Below are positions 53,959 to 62,089 of a stretch of 62,089 nt of DNA, in pieces. The notes beneath the pieces were generated by a model. That model saw only the letters and a list, made by a program, of their open reading frames with translations. It ran no database searches and was not told the DNA's origin. Origin of the DNA: Desulfobacteraceae bacterium (lineage in GTDB: Bacteria > Desulfobacterota > Desulfobacteria > Desulfobacterales > Desulfosalsimonadaceae). The stretch is from the NCBI GenBank assembly GCA_003597945.1, contig QZJS01000031.1:1-62089 (forward strand). The letters run 5' to 3'. Both the position numbers and the translations under genes were made by a program. How positions within the stretch are numbered: the first letter of the stretch is position 1; the number at the start of each line of letters is the position of its first letter.

Positions 53959-55950
53959 TCAGGGCTCGATCAGGTTGAAATTGTTGTCCGGTTTTTCCAG
54001 CAGCATAAGGAATTGAAGCAAATCCATTCGGCTTCCGGAAACGTTGAGATCATCGGAGAAAATCGTCTCCCGCAGTCCGGCCTCGCCGATCAAAATACGG
54101 ATAAAAAGGTCATAGGTGATTTCCAGAGTCACATCCGCGTCGGGATCAAGAGCGGCTGGTTTGTGTTGAAGCACCGCGTTTTTAAGACTTAACACATGGT
54201 TTTCACCGAGATCCGTGAAATTGACGTTGATAACCATCTGCTTGCCCTCGGCCCCGGGGCCGTTCAAGCGCACGGATATGGTGTCAAAAAAGCGCTCCGG
54301 AGGCGTCCGTTTCAACAGTTCCCTTGCCTTGGAAAGACTGAAGCCTTTTTCCGGCGCCCCGTGCCGCAGCTCGTAAGCCGCACTCAGATAGACGCTTCGC
54401 CAGACCCCGGATTCCGCCTGATAACCGAGTTGGTCATAAGTCTTGGCCAACAGCATGCGGGCCTTTTTATTGCCCGGCTCGGCAAATACCACGTGATTTA
54501 AGACCTCGGCCACCCATCGGTATTCGCCGTTTTCAAAAGATTTGGAAGCCATATCCAGCACATTGTCCACTCCTCCCATATAGGCCACGTAGTAAAGGGC
54601 TGACGCTTCAGGGGGCAGAGGATTCAGGTTGGCCGGATTGCCGTCGTACCACCCCAGGTAATGCTGGTATACCGCCTTGGAATTGTGACTGAGGGTGCCG
54701 TAATAGCCGCGGTTGTAAAACTCCTTGTCCAGTGCTTCCGGCAGGACGATCTGTTCGGCGATTTCCCGGGGCGTATAGCCGTTGTTGGCCAGCCGCAGGG
54801 TTTGATCATGCATAAACTTATAAAGATCTCTCTGCTTTTCCAGGAAGTCGCGGACCCGGTCCTTTCCCCAGATGGGCCAGTGATGACTGGCGAAAAAAAT
54901 CTCCGCATCGGGAAACAAATCAATGGCCTCATCAATGTAGCCGCTCCATTTGAGGGCGTCACGGGTCTTGGTCCCCCGGAGCGTATAGAGATTGTGCATG
55001 TTGTGGGTCAGAATTTCCGCTCCGCAGTAAGCTTTAAAATCCGGCAGATAAAAGGCCAGTTCCGCTGGCGCTTCGGACTCGGGAGTATATTGAAAGACGA
55101 ATTTCACGCCGTCAATGATCATTTCCTGGGGCGTTTGATCCACGTTATCCGTAGGCGCTAATATCCCGTAGGTTCCGAAGGGGAGGCGGCTGCCCAGGCC
55201 GGTGTCCACATAGCCGCGCTCGGAAACGGGCAGATCCTTGCCGAACTGATAAACGGCCCGGCGGCTCATGGCCGTGCCCGCCATGATGTTTTCGCTGGTG
55301 GATTCTTTCATAAAGCCTTCAGGCGCAATCACCCGGACATTTTCCCTGGCCGCGTCTTCCGACGAAATAATTCCCAACACCCCGCCGAAATGGTCGATAT
55401 GGCTGTGGGTGTAGACAATAGCGGAAATGGGCCTGGAATCCAGGTTTTCCCGCGCAAAGGCAATGGCGGCGGCACCGGTTTCCCGGGTGGTGAGCGTATC
55501 CACGATGATCCAGCCGGTTTTGCCGTTGATAATAGTCATGTTGGAAATATCGAATCCCCGGACCTGATAGATGCCCGGCGTGACTTCAAAGAGCCCGTGG
55601 ATGTTGTTGAGCCTTGCCTGCCGCCAGAGGCTGGGATTGACGGAAGACGGAATCTCGTCGGCTTCCAGAAATGCGAATTCTTCCATATTGCGCAAAACTT
55701 CGCCGTCGTCGCCCATTATCGTCAAGTTTTCAGGAACGGCAATCAGGCCTCGTCCGGCGTCTTCAAAGTCCTGGATATTATCAAGGGCCAGTTTTTCGGC
55801 AAAGGCCTTGTTTTTTTCAATGGTGTGGGCGGTCGGAGCGGTAAAGCCCCACGAATCCGCATTTTCCTCGTATCCAGCGTAATCAGTAGCGCATGAGTAA
55901 AGAAAAAGTGAAGCAATAATGGCAGTAAAAAGGACACGGTTGAGTTTCAT
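53959..55950 (-). CDS. Alkylsulfatase lipoprotein, metallo-beta-lactamase fold
   Basis: 663 residues, SdsA1/BDS1-type alkylsulfatase that hydrolyses alkyl sulfates such as dodecyl sulfate to alcohol and sulfate. Signal with lipobox SLFLYSC (Cys about 19), so anchored in the envelope. Zinc motif THSHIDHFGG (HxHxDH), ASHHWPIWG further down; a helical dimerisation domain (YPTREIAEQI-like, about 400-520) and a C-terminal SCP2-like domain that binds the alkyl chain. GGAGG precedes the ATG. The diguanylate cyclase follows directly. Confidence 0.9.
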   Translation of the reverse strand: MKLNRVLFTAIIASLFLYSCATDYAGYEENADSWGFTAPTAHTIEKNKAFAEKLALDNIQDFEDAGRGLIAVPENLTIMGDDGEVLRNMEEFAFLEADEIPSSVNPSLWRQARLNNIHGLFEVTPGIYQVRGFDISNMTIINGKTGWIIVDTLTTRETGAAAIAFARENLDSRPISAIVYTHSHIDHFGGVLGIISSEDAARENVRVIAPEGFMKESTSENIMAGTAMSRRAVYQFGKDLPVSERGYVDTGLGSRLPFGTYGILAPTDNVDQTPQEMIIDGVKFVFQYTPESEAPAELAFYLPDFKAYCGAEILTHNMHNLYTLRGTKTRDALKWSGYIDEAIDLFPDAEIFFASHHWPIWGKDRVRDFLEKQRDLYKFMHDQTLRLANNGYTPREIAEQIVLPEALDKEFYNRGYYGTLSHNSKAVYQHYLGWYDGNPANLNPLPPEASALYYVAYMGGVDNVLDMASKSFENGEYRWVAEVLNHVVFAEPGNKKARMLLAKTYDQLGYQAESGVWRSVYLSAAYELRHGAPEKGFSLSKARELLKRTPPERFFDTISVRLNGPGAEGKQMVINVNFTDLGENHVLSLKNAVLQHKPAALDPDADVTLEITYDLFIRILIGEAGLRETIFSDDLNVSGSRMDLLQFLMLLEKPDNNFNLIEP

Positions 55951-56093
55951 GGGGCGCCTCCATTTATAAAGTCGGTAATAGTTTTTTTAAAAAAACTGAT
56001 GAAGACTAAACAAGAAAACGCGAAGGTCCTTGATAATCTTGATAACCGGAATCCCGGAAAGCTTCATTTATCTTTTTTTACGGTCAATCTCAT

Positions 56094-56489
56094 TTATCGC
56101 CCTTGTTGGCCAGCAGAGGTTTTTGGGAAGAATTTTACCCCCGGCAGATTTTCAAAGTGAGCGTCTTGGGTCCAGACGGTGCATTGATGCTTTTTGGCGG
56201 TGGCGAAAATGATGCTGTCGGCCATCGGCAGATTATATTGCATGCCGAGTTTGGCGGCACTCATTGCCAAGCTGATGGTAAGATCAATAATTTTGCCTTT
56301 CTGCATGGCGGCGATTGACTGTAATGCTTTGTCTTCACCAGCTTCGCGCAGCACGACTTTAAAAACTTCATAAATGGTGATAACCGGGACGATAAGAGAC
56401 GAAGATTTTCTTAACGGCAAACAAAAGTGAATTGAATGTGGTCCACCGGCAAAATATTCCAACCATCCGGAAGAATCGACGATATTCAC
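56094..56489 (-). CDS. vapC: VapC-like PIN-domain RNase toxin
   Basis: 131-residue PIN-domain protein. Acidic catalytic residues: MNIVDSSGWLEYF (Asp5), a Glu in VITIYEVFKVVL, Asp in MADSIIFATA and TQDAHF. VapC toxins cleave RNA, often initiator tRNA or 23S rRNA. It starts inside the vapB stop (four-base overlap), the classic operon layout. The usual length; no sign of decay. Confidence 0.88.
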   Translation of the reverse strand: MNIVDSSGWLEYFAGGPHSIHFCLPLRKSSSLIVPVITIYEVFKVVLREAGEDKALQSIAAMQKGKIIDLTISLAMSAAKLGMQYNLPMADSIIFATAKKHQCTVWTQDAHFENLPGVKFFPKTSAGQQGR

Positions 56490-56692
56490 AGGCGGTCGCC
56501 CTCCCGCTCAAAATCGGTATTTATTCCTTTCAAAAATCCTTTCAGTTCTGAAATATCTTTATCAGGAATCAATTCAATCCTTCCTTCATACTCAATAATC
56601 TTGAGTTTCTGCCCTGGACGCAATCGCATGGTTTCGCGAATAGTCTTGGGGATAACCACCTGATATTTTGGAGATATGGTAACGGTCTGCAT
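56486..56692 (-). CDS. vapB: VapB-like AbrB-fold antitoxin
   Basis: 68 residues of the SpoVT/AbrB swapped-hairpin type: VTISPKYQVVIPKTIRETMR followed by LRPGQKLKIIEYEGRIELIP is the DNA-binding half; the acidic C-terminal tail would wrap VapC. It should repress its own promoter and neutralise the toxin. AAAGG precedes the ATG. Overlaps vapC by four bases. Confidence 0.88.
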   Translation of the reverse strand: MQTVTISPKYQVVIPKTIRETMRLRPGQKLKIIEYEGRIELIPDKDISELKGFLKGINTDFEREGDRL

Positions 56693-56723
56693 GATTTTGC
56701 CTTTATCGATATTTTTTTGTAAT

Positions 56724-56753
56724 ACACTATCAGGATCGATCCGGTTTTGTCAA
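56724..56753 (-). promoter_or_regulatory. vapBC promoter with an internal palindrome
   Basis: On the minus strand TTGACA (56748-56753), 18-bp spacer, TAGTGT (56724-56729), some 30 bases upstream of vapB. A perfect 10-bp palindrome GGATCGATCC (56733-56742) lies in the spacer, well placed as operator for the AbrB-type antitoxin. Confidence 0.5.
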
Positions 56754-57039
56754 TTCCTGGCGGCAGATTTCATGATAATTCTTGTCCTCCGGCCAGGAGC
56801 CGGATATAGGTCGGACAGGCGCGACATCGCCGGGCACGTTTGTTGGGCAGTCCGGCCCGGGAAGGAGGTAAGATTGGATGAAGCATTCTTTGGTGATTAT
56901 ACAGTAAATATATAATGGATGGCACGGGCTCGGTTGACGGCCATAAACTGGATAGCTGTTTGCTGGAGTCATTGGGAAACAAGGGTAGGGCAGGGTGAAT
57001 GATATTATGGCAAAATTATGGCAAAAACAGTGTAAAAAT
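56754..57039. other. Gene-free stretch between vapBC and tRNA-Arg
   Basis: No coding potential on either strand that I trust. It contains a perfect tandem duplication of TTATGGCAAAA (57005-57015 and 57016-57026). Located just beyond the 3' end of tRNA-Arg, a common integration site, it could be island residue, but no integrase or att duplication is seen. Confidence 0.4.
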
Positions 57040-57070
57040 AAAAAAAGGGTTACCCATCTCTATATAACCC
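57040..57070 (-). terminator. Rho-independent terminator of tRNA-Arg
   Basis: On the minus strand, 12 bases after the tRNA 3' end: GGGTTA, a 12-base loop, TAACCC (arms 57065-57070 and 57047-57052), followed by seven T residues (57046-57040). Short but canonical stem plus T-run. Confidence 0.7.
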
Positions 57071-57081
57071 ATTGACTTTAC

Positions 57082-57159
57082 TGGCGCGCCCGGCAGGATT
57101 TGAACCTGCGACCTACGGATTCGTAGTCCGGCGCTCTATCCGGGCTGAGCTACGGGCGC
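57082..57159 (-). tRNA. tRNA-Arg (anticodon ACG)
   Basis: Cloverleaf on the minus strand: acceptor arms GCGCCCG (57159-57153) and CGGGCGC (57092-57086), encoded CCA (57084-57082), TTCAAAT T-loop, and anticodon loop CTACGAA with anticodon ACG (57124-57122). The top anticodon-stem pair looks mismatched and the D-loop has an extra base. A34 must be converted to inosine by TadA, whose gene is divergent next door. Own promoter and terminator. Confidence 0.95.
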
Positions 57160-57171
57160 GTGAAGTGCTTT

Positions 57172-57200
57172 TTCATATGTCAAACATGGCCTCTTGTCAA
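57172..57200 (-). promoter_or_regulatory. Promoter of tRNA-Arg
   Basis: Minus-strand TTGACA (57195-57200), 17-bp spacer, TATGAA (57172-57177), ending 12 bases before the mature tRNA 5' end. Confidence 0.65.
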
Positions 57201-57338
57201 TGATAAGTTTCGGTTTCGGCTTTGGCTTGACGGCATCCGATAATTTTTATAAGCCCCTCATGCTTGGATTGCAACCGTTTATTCATGTTTTTTATTCACG
57301 TTGTAAATTGCCGATTTGGTCTGATGATGGGAAAAGAT

Positions 57339-57860
57339 ATGGTTGTGCAGGAAAAAAATAATACCCCGGCAGCAATTGCGGCCTGCCATGATCCGTTTAT
57401 GAAAATAGCTCTTGAGCAGGCGGCGTGTGCCTTAGGGGAAGAAGAAGTTCCAGTGGGCGCGGTGATTGCGGACAAAGATGGCGTGGTGTTGGCCGCGGAT
57501 CACAACCGGACCATCGGTTTAAATGATCCCACGGCCCATGCGGAAATTATCGTGATTCGAAAGGCCGCGGAGCTGTTGGGCAACTACCGCCTGCCCGGAG
57601 TCGTGCTTTACGTGACGAACGAACCTTGCGTGATGTGCATGGCCGCGATCATTCATGCCCGGATCAGTCGCGTGGTATTCGGCGCTGAAGATCCGAAATG
57701 GGGAGGAGCGGGGTCCCTGTATACCCTTCAATCGGACACCCGTTTCAATCATCGACCTGAAATTATCCAGGGAATCTGTGAAGATGCCTGCCGTCAGATA
57801 ATGGTGGACTTTTTTAAATCAAAACGTCATAAAGGCTATTGCGCGAACCGGCGGACATAA
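57339..57860 (+). CDS. tadA: tRNA-specific adenosine deaminase
   Basis: Deaminates A34 of tRNA-Arg(ACG) to inosine, allowing reading of CGU, CGC and CGA codons; essential in most bacteria. About 173 residues from ATG 57339 (GGGAAAAG upstream); ATGs at 57324, 57327 and 57264 are in frame but add residues unlike TadA. Catalytic motifs: PTAHAEIIVIRKAAEL (His zinc ligand and Glu proton shuttle) and NEPCVMCMAAIIHARI (PCxxC zinc cysteines). The adjacent divergent tRNA is its known substrate. Confidence 0.92.
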   Translation: MVVQEKNNTPAAIAACHDPFMKIALEQAACALGEEEVPVGAVIADKDGVVLAADHNRTIGLNDPTAHAEIIVIRKAAELLGNYRLPGVVLYVTNEPCVMCMAAIIHARISRVVFGAEDPKWGGAGSLYTLQSDTRFNHRPEIIQGICEDACRQIMVDFFKSKRHKGYCANRRT

Positions 57861-57978
57861 TAACCCCGCCTGTCTGTGACGCCTGCGGCAATCGCCTGCT
57901 TTTCTTTTGTTAACGGCTGCCGTCGGCACATGCCCATATATATCGATATATCGTCACTATGGTAAAAAAAGAAAATAA

Positions 57979-59286
<1,308 letters not shown>

Positions 59287-59361
59287 TGGGCGCATTGTTT
59301 TACGCTGGATTATACCGTTGGCGCCATTGAAAATCCGGCAATTTTTATCTGTAATTTTTGA

Positions 59362-59390
59362 TTGACAATCCCAACGGACTCAACTAAGAA
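59362..59390 (+). promoter_or_regulatory. Promoter of tRNA-Pro
   Basis: TTGACA (59362-59367), 17-bp spacer, TAAGAA (59385-59390), 14 bases before the tRNA 5' end. Confidence 0.6.
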
Positions 59391-59404
59391 TGGCAACCAA
59401 AAGT

Positions 59405-59481
59405 CGGGACGTGGCTCAGTCTGGAAGAGCACAGCGTTCGGGACGCTGGGGTCGCTGGTTCAAATCCAGCCGTCCCGACCA
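59405..59481 (+). tRNA. tRNA-Pro (anticodon CGG)
   Basis: Acceptor arms CGGGACG (59405-59411) and CGTCCCG (59471-59477), encoded CCA (59479-59481), anticodon stem CAGCG/CGCTG with loop TTCGGGA and anticodon CGG (59439-59441), TTCAAAT T-loop. The C1 start is characteristic of bacterial tRNA-Pro. 77 bases. Confidence 0.96.
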
Positions 59482-59717
59482 ACTTTTGAATAATCATGCT
59501 TTTGCTCCTTTAATCTCCATAAAATTTCATATAATAATCAAATATTGAAGGTCCACAACGGATTCAACCTTCTATAAACAAGCCCGTGTGCAGGAAGCAT
59601 CCGGTATTCCCCGGTCGGAACCTTTATATATTGGTTGCGACCTTTTTTATTTTCAGCATTTAATGTCTAATGACGGGATACAAAGCCGTCATCACTTAAA
59701 AAAAGGAGAAGCCAGTT

Positions 59718-60773
59718 ATGAGACAGATGAGAGGCAAAGCTTTCCGTATTGCAATTATTCTTATCGCGATCCTGTTTGTCGCCAGCGCGGTGTCCTGCAA
59801 GGAAAAGCCCGCTGAAAAAATTGATCAACCCGCTACGGTTGAAAAGTTGCCCGCGCCGGAAAAAGCAGCTGCTGCTGCTGAAACCCAAGCGCTTATTGCC
59901 ATTGTCAACGATGTGTCGATTCCCGCGGAAGAGCTTGATCGAAAAATGGATATGGTCAAAAAACGGTATGCCGGAATGGGTGTTGAAATGAACCCGGAAC
60001 AGATGGCGGATATGCGAAGCCGCATTACCGACTCCTTGATTGAACAGGAAGTCTTGTTTCAGGAAAGCGTTGCTCAAAATATTTCCGTTGAACAGGCCGA
60101 AATTGAAGGCGAACTTGAGAATTTCAAGCGCCAGTTTCCGAACAATGAGGCTTTCCATGCACAGATGACCGAGATGGGATATACGGAAGACTCCCTGAAA
60201 AAAGAAATCACGCGCGCCAAGGCGATTCAGCAACTGATCGAAGAGAAAATCGTTTCCGGAATCAGCGTTGAAGATGAAGAATTAAAGGCATATTACGATG
60301 AAAATGCGGACAAGTTTCAGGTTCCTGAGCGGGTTCGCGCCCGCCATATTCTGGCAAAAATCGGTCAGGAAGCCGATGACGCCGAGAAAGCTGCGGCCCT
60401 GAAAAAAATAGAGGCTATAAAAGAAAAACTTAACAGCGGGGACGACTTTGAAAAGCTGGCATCGGATAATTCCGATTGCCCCAGCAGCAAAACAGGTGGA
60501 GACCTGGATTTTTTTGCCAGGGGCCAGATGGTCAAGCCATTTGAAGATGCCGCCTTTGCCATGAATCCTGGTGAAATCAGCGATATCGTGGAAACCCAGT
60601 TTGGATATCACATTATCAAGGTCGAGGCCAAGGAACCGGCCGGAACCGTGCCTTATGAAGAAGCCAGAGAAGGAATAGAGGAACAGTTTAAGGGTCAGAA
60701 AGCACAGAAAGCCGTGGGTGATTATCTTAAATCACTAAAAGAAAAAGCGTCGATTCAATATCCCGGCCAATAA
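59718..60773 (+). CDS. Parvulin-type peptidyl-prolyl isomerase lipoprotein
   Basis: 351 residues. Signal with lipobox VASAVSC (Cys about 22), so an envelope lipoprotein. SurA-N-like helical region at about 60-185, then a rotamase domain (about 195-300): RARHILAKIGQEADDAEKAA, DNSDCPSSKTGGDLDFFARG, MVKPFEDAAFAMNPGEISD, and TQFGYHIIKVE. It should help fold exported proteins, in the PrsA/SurA style. AAAAGGAG precedes the ATG. It converges on the antiporter gene (13 bases apart). Confidence 0.9.
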   Translation: MRQMRGKAFRIAIILIAILFVASAVSCKEKPAEKIDQPATVEKLPAPEKAAAAAETQALIAIVNDVSIPAEELDRKMDMVKKRYAGMGVEMNPEQMADMRSRITDSLIEQEVLFQESVAQNISVEQAEIEGELENFKRQFPNNEAFHAQMTEMGYTEDSLKKEITRAKAIQQLIEEKIVSGISVEDEELKAYYDENADKFQVPERVRARHILAKIGQEADDAEKAAALKKIEAIKEKLNSGDDFEKLASDNSDCPSSKTGGDLDFFARGQMVKPFEDAAFAMNPGEISDIVETQFGYHIIKVEAKEPAGTVPYEEAREGIEEQFKGQKAQKAVGDYLKSLKEKASIQYPGQ

Positions 60774-60786
60774 TTATGGCTGTTTA

Positions 60787-61731
60787 TCAGTGGGCCAGGT
60801 GATACGCCAGCCCGTTGTAGATAACAAATCCCATTAGAAACACCAGGCCCGCCCGCCGGCCGATACGGCCGTGGCGGGCCGCAAAATAATAAAGCATCAG
60901 GGTCAGCAGAACCATAAAAGGAAATTCAAAACGGTTTAACGCCGTATCAAAGGAGATGGGGGTAAACATGCCCACAACTCCCATGACCAGGCAAATGTTA
61001 AACAGGTTGCTGCCCGTGATGTTGCCCACCGATATATCGCTTTGCCCGCGGATCGCCGCGGTGATGGATGTCGCCAGTTCAGGAAGAGACGTGCCCACGG
61101 CCACCACGGATATGCCGATAAATAGTTCGCTGAACTGAAATGACCGGGCCGTGAATATGGCCGCGTCCACAACCCATTTCGCGCCGACGGCAAGGGCGAC
61201 GATGCCCCCAAAAATCATTGCAATCCGCCAGATAAAACGCATTCCGGTCAGGGTTGTTTTATGCTTATCCTCCCCGTTTTGACCATTTCGGGATGTAAGA
61301 ATACTGTAAGTCAGAAATAGAATCAACGCCAGGGTCAGGATCACACCGTCGGTCCTGCTGATATCGCCGTCAAAACCCAACCCCCAGAAAAGCAGTGAAA
61401 CCGCCACAAGATAAGGGATTTCTTTGGAGACCGCATCAATATTGATGGTCACGGGTTTTATCAGGGCGCTGAGCCCCAGAACCAGGGCGATGTTAATGAC
61501 ATTGCTGCCTAAAATATTGCCCACGGAAATGCCGGAAGATTGCTGGTGCGCCGCCACCATACTCACCAGCAGTTCCGGCGCGGACGTGGCAAAGGCCACC
61601 ACCGTCAATCCGACAACGGCAGGCCGGATGGCAAAAGACAGGGCTAAATCCGATGCGCCGTTGACCAGCCATGATGAACCGAAATACAAAAGCAGCAGAC
61701 CAGTGGAAAATAGTAATAGATAAAACAGCAT
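60787..61731 (-). CDS. Calcium/sodium antiporter (YrbG-like)
   Basis: 314 residues, about ten membrane helices in two inverted halves, each with the alpha-repeat signature: VVAFATSAPELLVSMVAA with GNILGSNVINI, and VVAVGTSLPELATSITAA with GNITGSNLFNI. The glutamates in APEL and LPEL bind calcium. CaCA superfamily, YrbG type. A promoter-like sequence lies 70 bases upstream. Confidence 0.9.
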   Translation of the reverse strand: MLFYLLLFSTGLLLLYFGSSWLVNGASDLALSFAIRPAVVGLTVVAFATSAPELLVSMVAAHQQSSGISVGNILGSNVINIALVLGLSALIKPVTINIDAVSKEIPYLVAVSLLFWGLGFDGDISRTDGVILTLALILFLTYSILTSRNGQNGEDKHKTTLTGMRFIWRIAMIFGGIVALAVGAKWVVDAAIFTARSFQFSELFIGISVVAVGTSLPELATSITAAIRGQSDISVGNITGSNLFNICLVMGVVGMFTPISFDTALNRFEFPFMVLLTLMLYYFAARHGRIGRRAGLVFLMGFVIYNGLAYHLAH

Positions 61732-61801
61732 AATCCTCAGTTCGGTTTAATTTATTGATAACAAGGCACAGAATAAGGTTGAAAATAAACTCAAGATCTT
61801 T

Positions 61802-61830
61802 AAAATACGGATAATCAAAAGGCGTGTAAA
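61802..61830 (-). promoter_or_regulatory. Possible promoter of the calcium/sodium antiporter
   Basis: Minus-strand TTTACA (61825-61830), 17-bp spacer, TATTTT (61802-61807), 71 bases before the ATG. Confidence 0.4.
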
Positions 61831-61892
61831 GACAATTCCGGATTAAAAGAAATTACCGAATCAATCGTTAGGGCCAGAAAAGGAGCATGCGG

Positions 61893-62089
61893 ATGAAAAA
61901 AATGATGATCCGGGGAACCGGACGATATCTTCCGGAACGCGTGGTGACCAATCATGATCTGGAAAAGTTCATGGATACAACGGATGAATGGATTCAGCAG
62001 CGGACCGGCATTATTGAACGACGATGGATTGCGGAAGAAGGCGGTGTGGGCGCTTCCGACCTTGCCCTGGAAGCCGCCAGGATCGCCCT
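61893..62089 (+). CDS. fabH: 3-oxoacyl-ACP synthase III (partial, 5' end)
   Basis: The first 65 codons of a FabH-like protein, cut by the window edge. Reads [20 protein letters not shown], then [18 protein letters not shown], the signature start of FabH. AAAAGGAG precedes the ATG. The catalytic Cys-His-Asn lies outside the window, so paralogous thiolase-fold enzymes (for example HMG-CoA-synthase-like or OleA) cannot be excluded. Confidence 0.8.
   Translation, partial: MKKMMIRGTGRYLPERVVTNHDLEKFMDTTDEWIQQRTGIIERRWIAEEGGVGASDLALEAARIA

Noticed and set aside
57005-57026. Two 11-bp direct repeats as the start of a CRISPR or att duplication
   Set aside because: Only two copies without spacers, and no matching copy at the other side of vapBC.
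57040-57130. Peptide WRARQDLNLRPTDS reading across the tRNA-Arg, as seen at the ends of some integrase or hypothetical genes
   Set aside because: It is a known artefact of reading a tRNA gene in the wrong strand and frame; an in-frame stop lies just upstream and no integrase is present.

Overview
The window looks like chromosomal DNA of a Gram-negative, strictly anaerobic sulfate-reducer-type bacterium of the Desulfobacterota (Desulfobacteraceae/Desulfosarcinaceae-like). This placement is inferred from gene content: two acyl-CoA synthetases, an acyl-CoA dehydrogenase fused to a rubredoxin-like domain, an alkylsulfatase, a desulforedoxin-like zinc/iron ribbon, a ferredoxin-nitroreductase, several lipoproteins and outer-membrane-type proteins, and moderate GC. 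No 16S gene or other direct taxonomic marker is present.

Layout. 1-2330: a scar of mobile DNA (tail of an IS4-like transposase, fragment of an IS91-like transposase) around a hipBA toxin-antitoxin pair whose promoter is bracketed by a perfect 10-bp inverted repeat. 2331-5034: long-chain acyl-CoA synthetase and a 3D-domain lipoprotein. 5183-9940: an AmmeMemoRadiSam operon (MEMO1-AMMECR1 fusion, membrane spermidine-synthase-like protein, radical SAM enzyme) in which the first and last proteins carry Sec-like and Tat-like export signals. 10168-13686: HEAT-repeat protein and a phosphoesterase. 13746-28355: a five-gene operon read leftwards (AsmA/YdbH-like protein, DUF1318-like lipoprotein, a 2881-residue beta-propeller/TPR/CHAT caspase-like protein, SH3 protein, M48 protease). 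Every product has an export signal or membrane anchor. This is the best candidate for an undescribed system: an envelope proteolytic machine built around a giant CHAT protein that also seems to contain a degenerate second CHAT-like domain.

28525-35194: cupin, outer-membrane-like protein, DUF3795 protein, then a leftward operon with a small unknown protein, M29 aminopeptidase, manA, queE, queC and a YprB-like RNase H fold nuclease. 35519-46433: LysM anchor protein, phosphoesterase, MshEN-PilT-like motor ATPase, several membrane proteins and lipoproteins of unknown function, a ferredoxin-nitroreductase split by a T-run frameshift, a DUF4010 membrane protein and a CPA1/TrkA-N antiporter. 46469-55950: frameshifted cupin lipoprotein, desulforedoxin-like protein, wrbA with an acyl-CoA dehydrogenase-rubredoxin fusion, second acyl-CoA ligase, enoyl-CoA hydratase family protein, diguanylate cyclase and alkylsulfatase.

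56094-62089: vapBC, tRNA-Arg(ACG) with its own promoter and terminator, tadA divergent from it (TadA deaminates exactly this tRNA), purA, tRNA-Pro(CGG), a parvulin lipoprotein, a calcium/sodium antiporter, and the start of a fabH-like gene cut by the window edge. No CRISPR array, rRNA operon, intact insertion sequence or prophage was seen.
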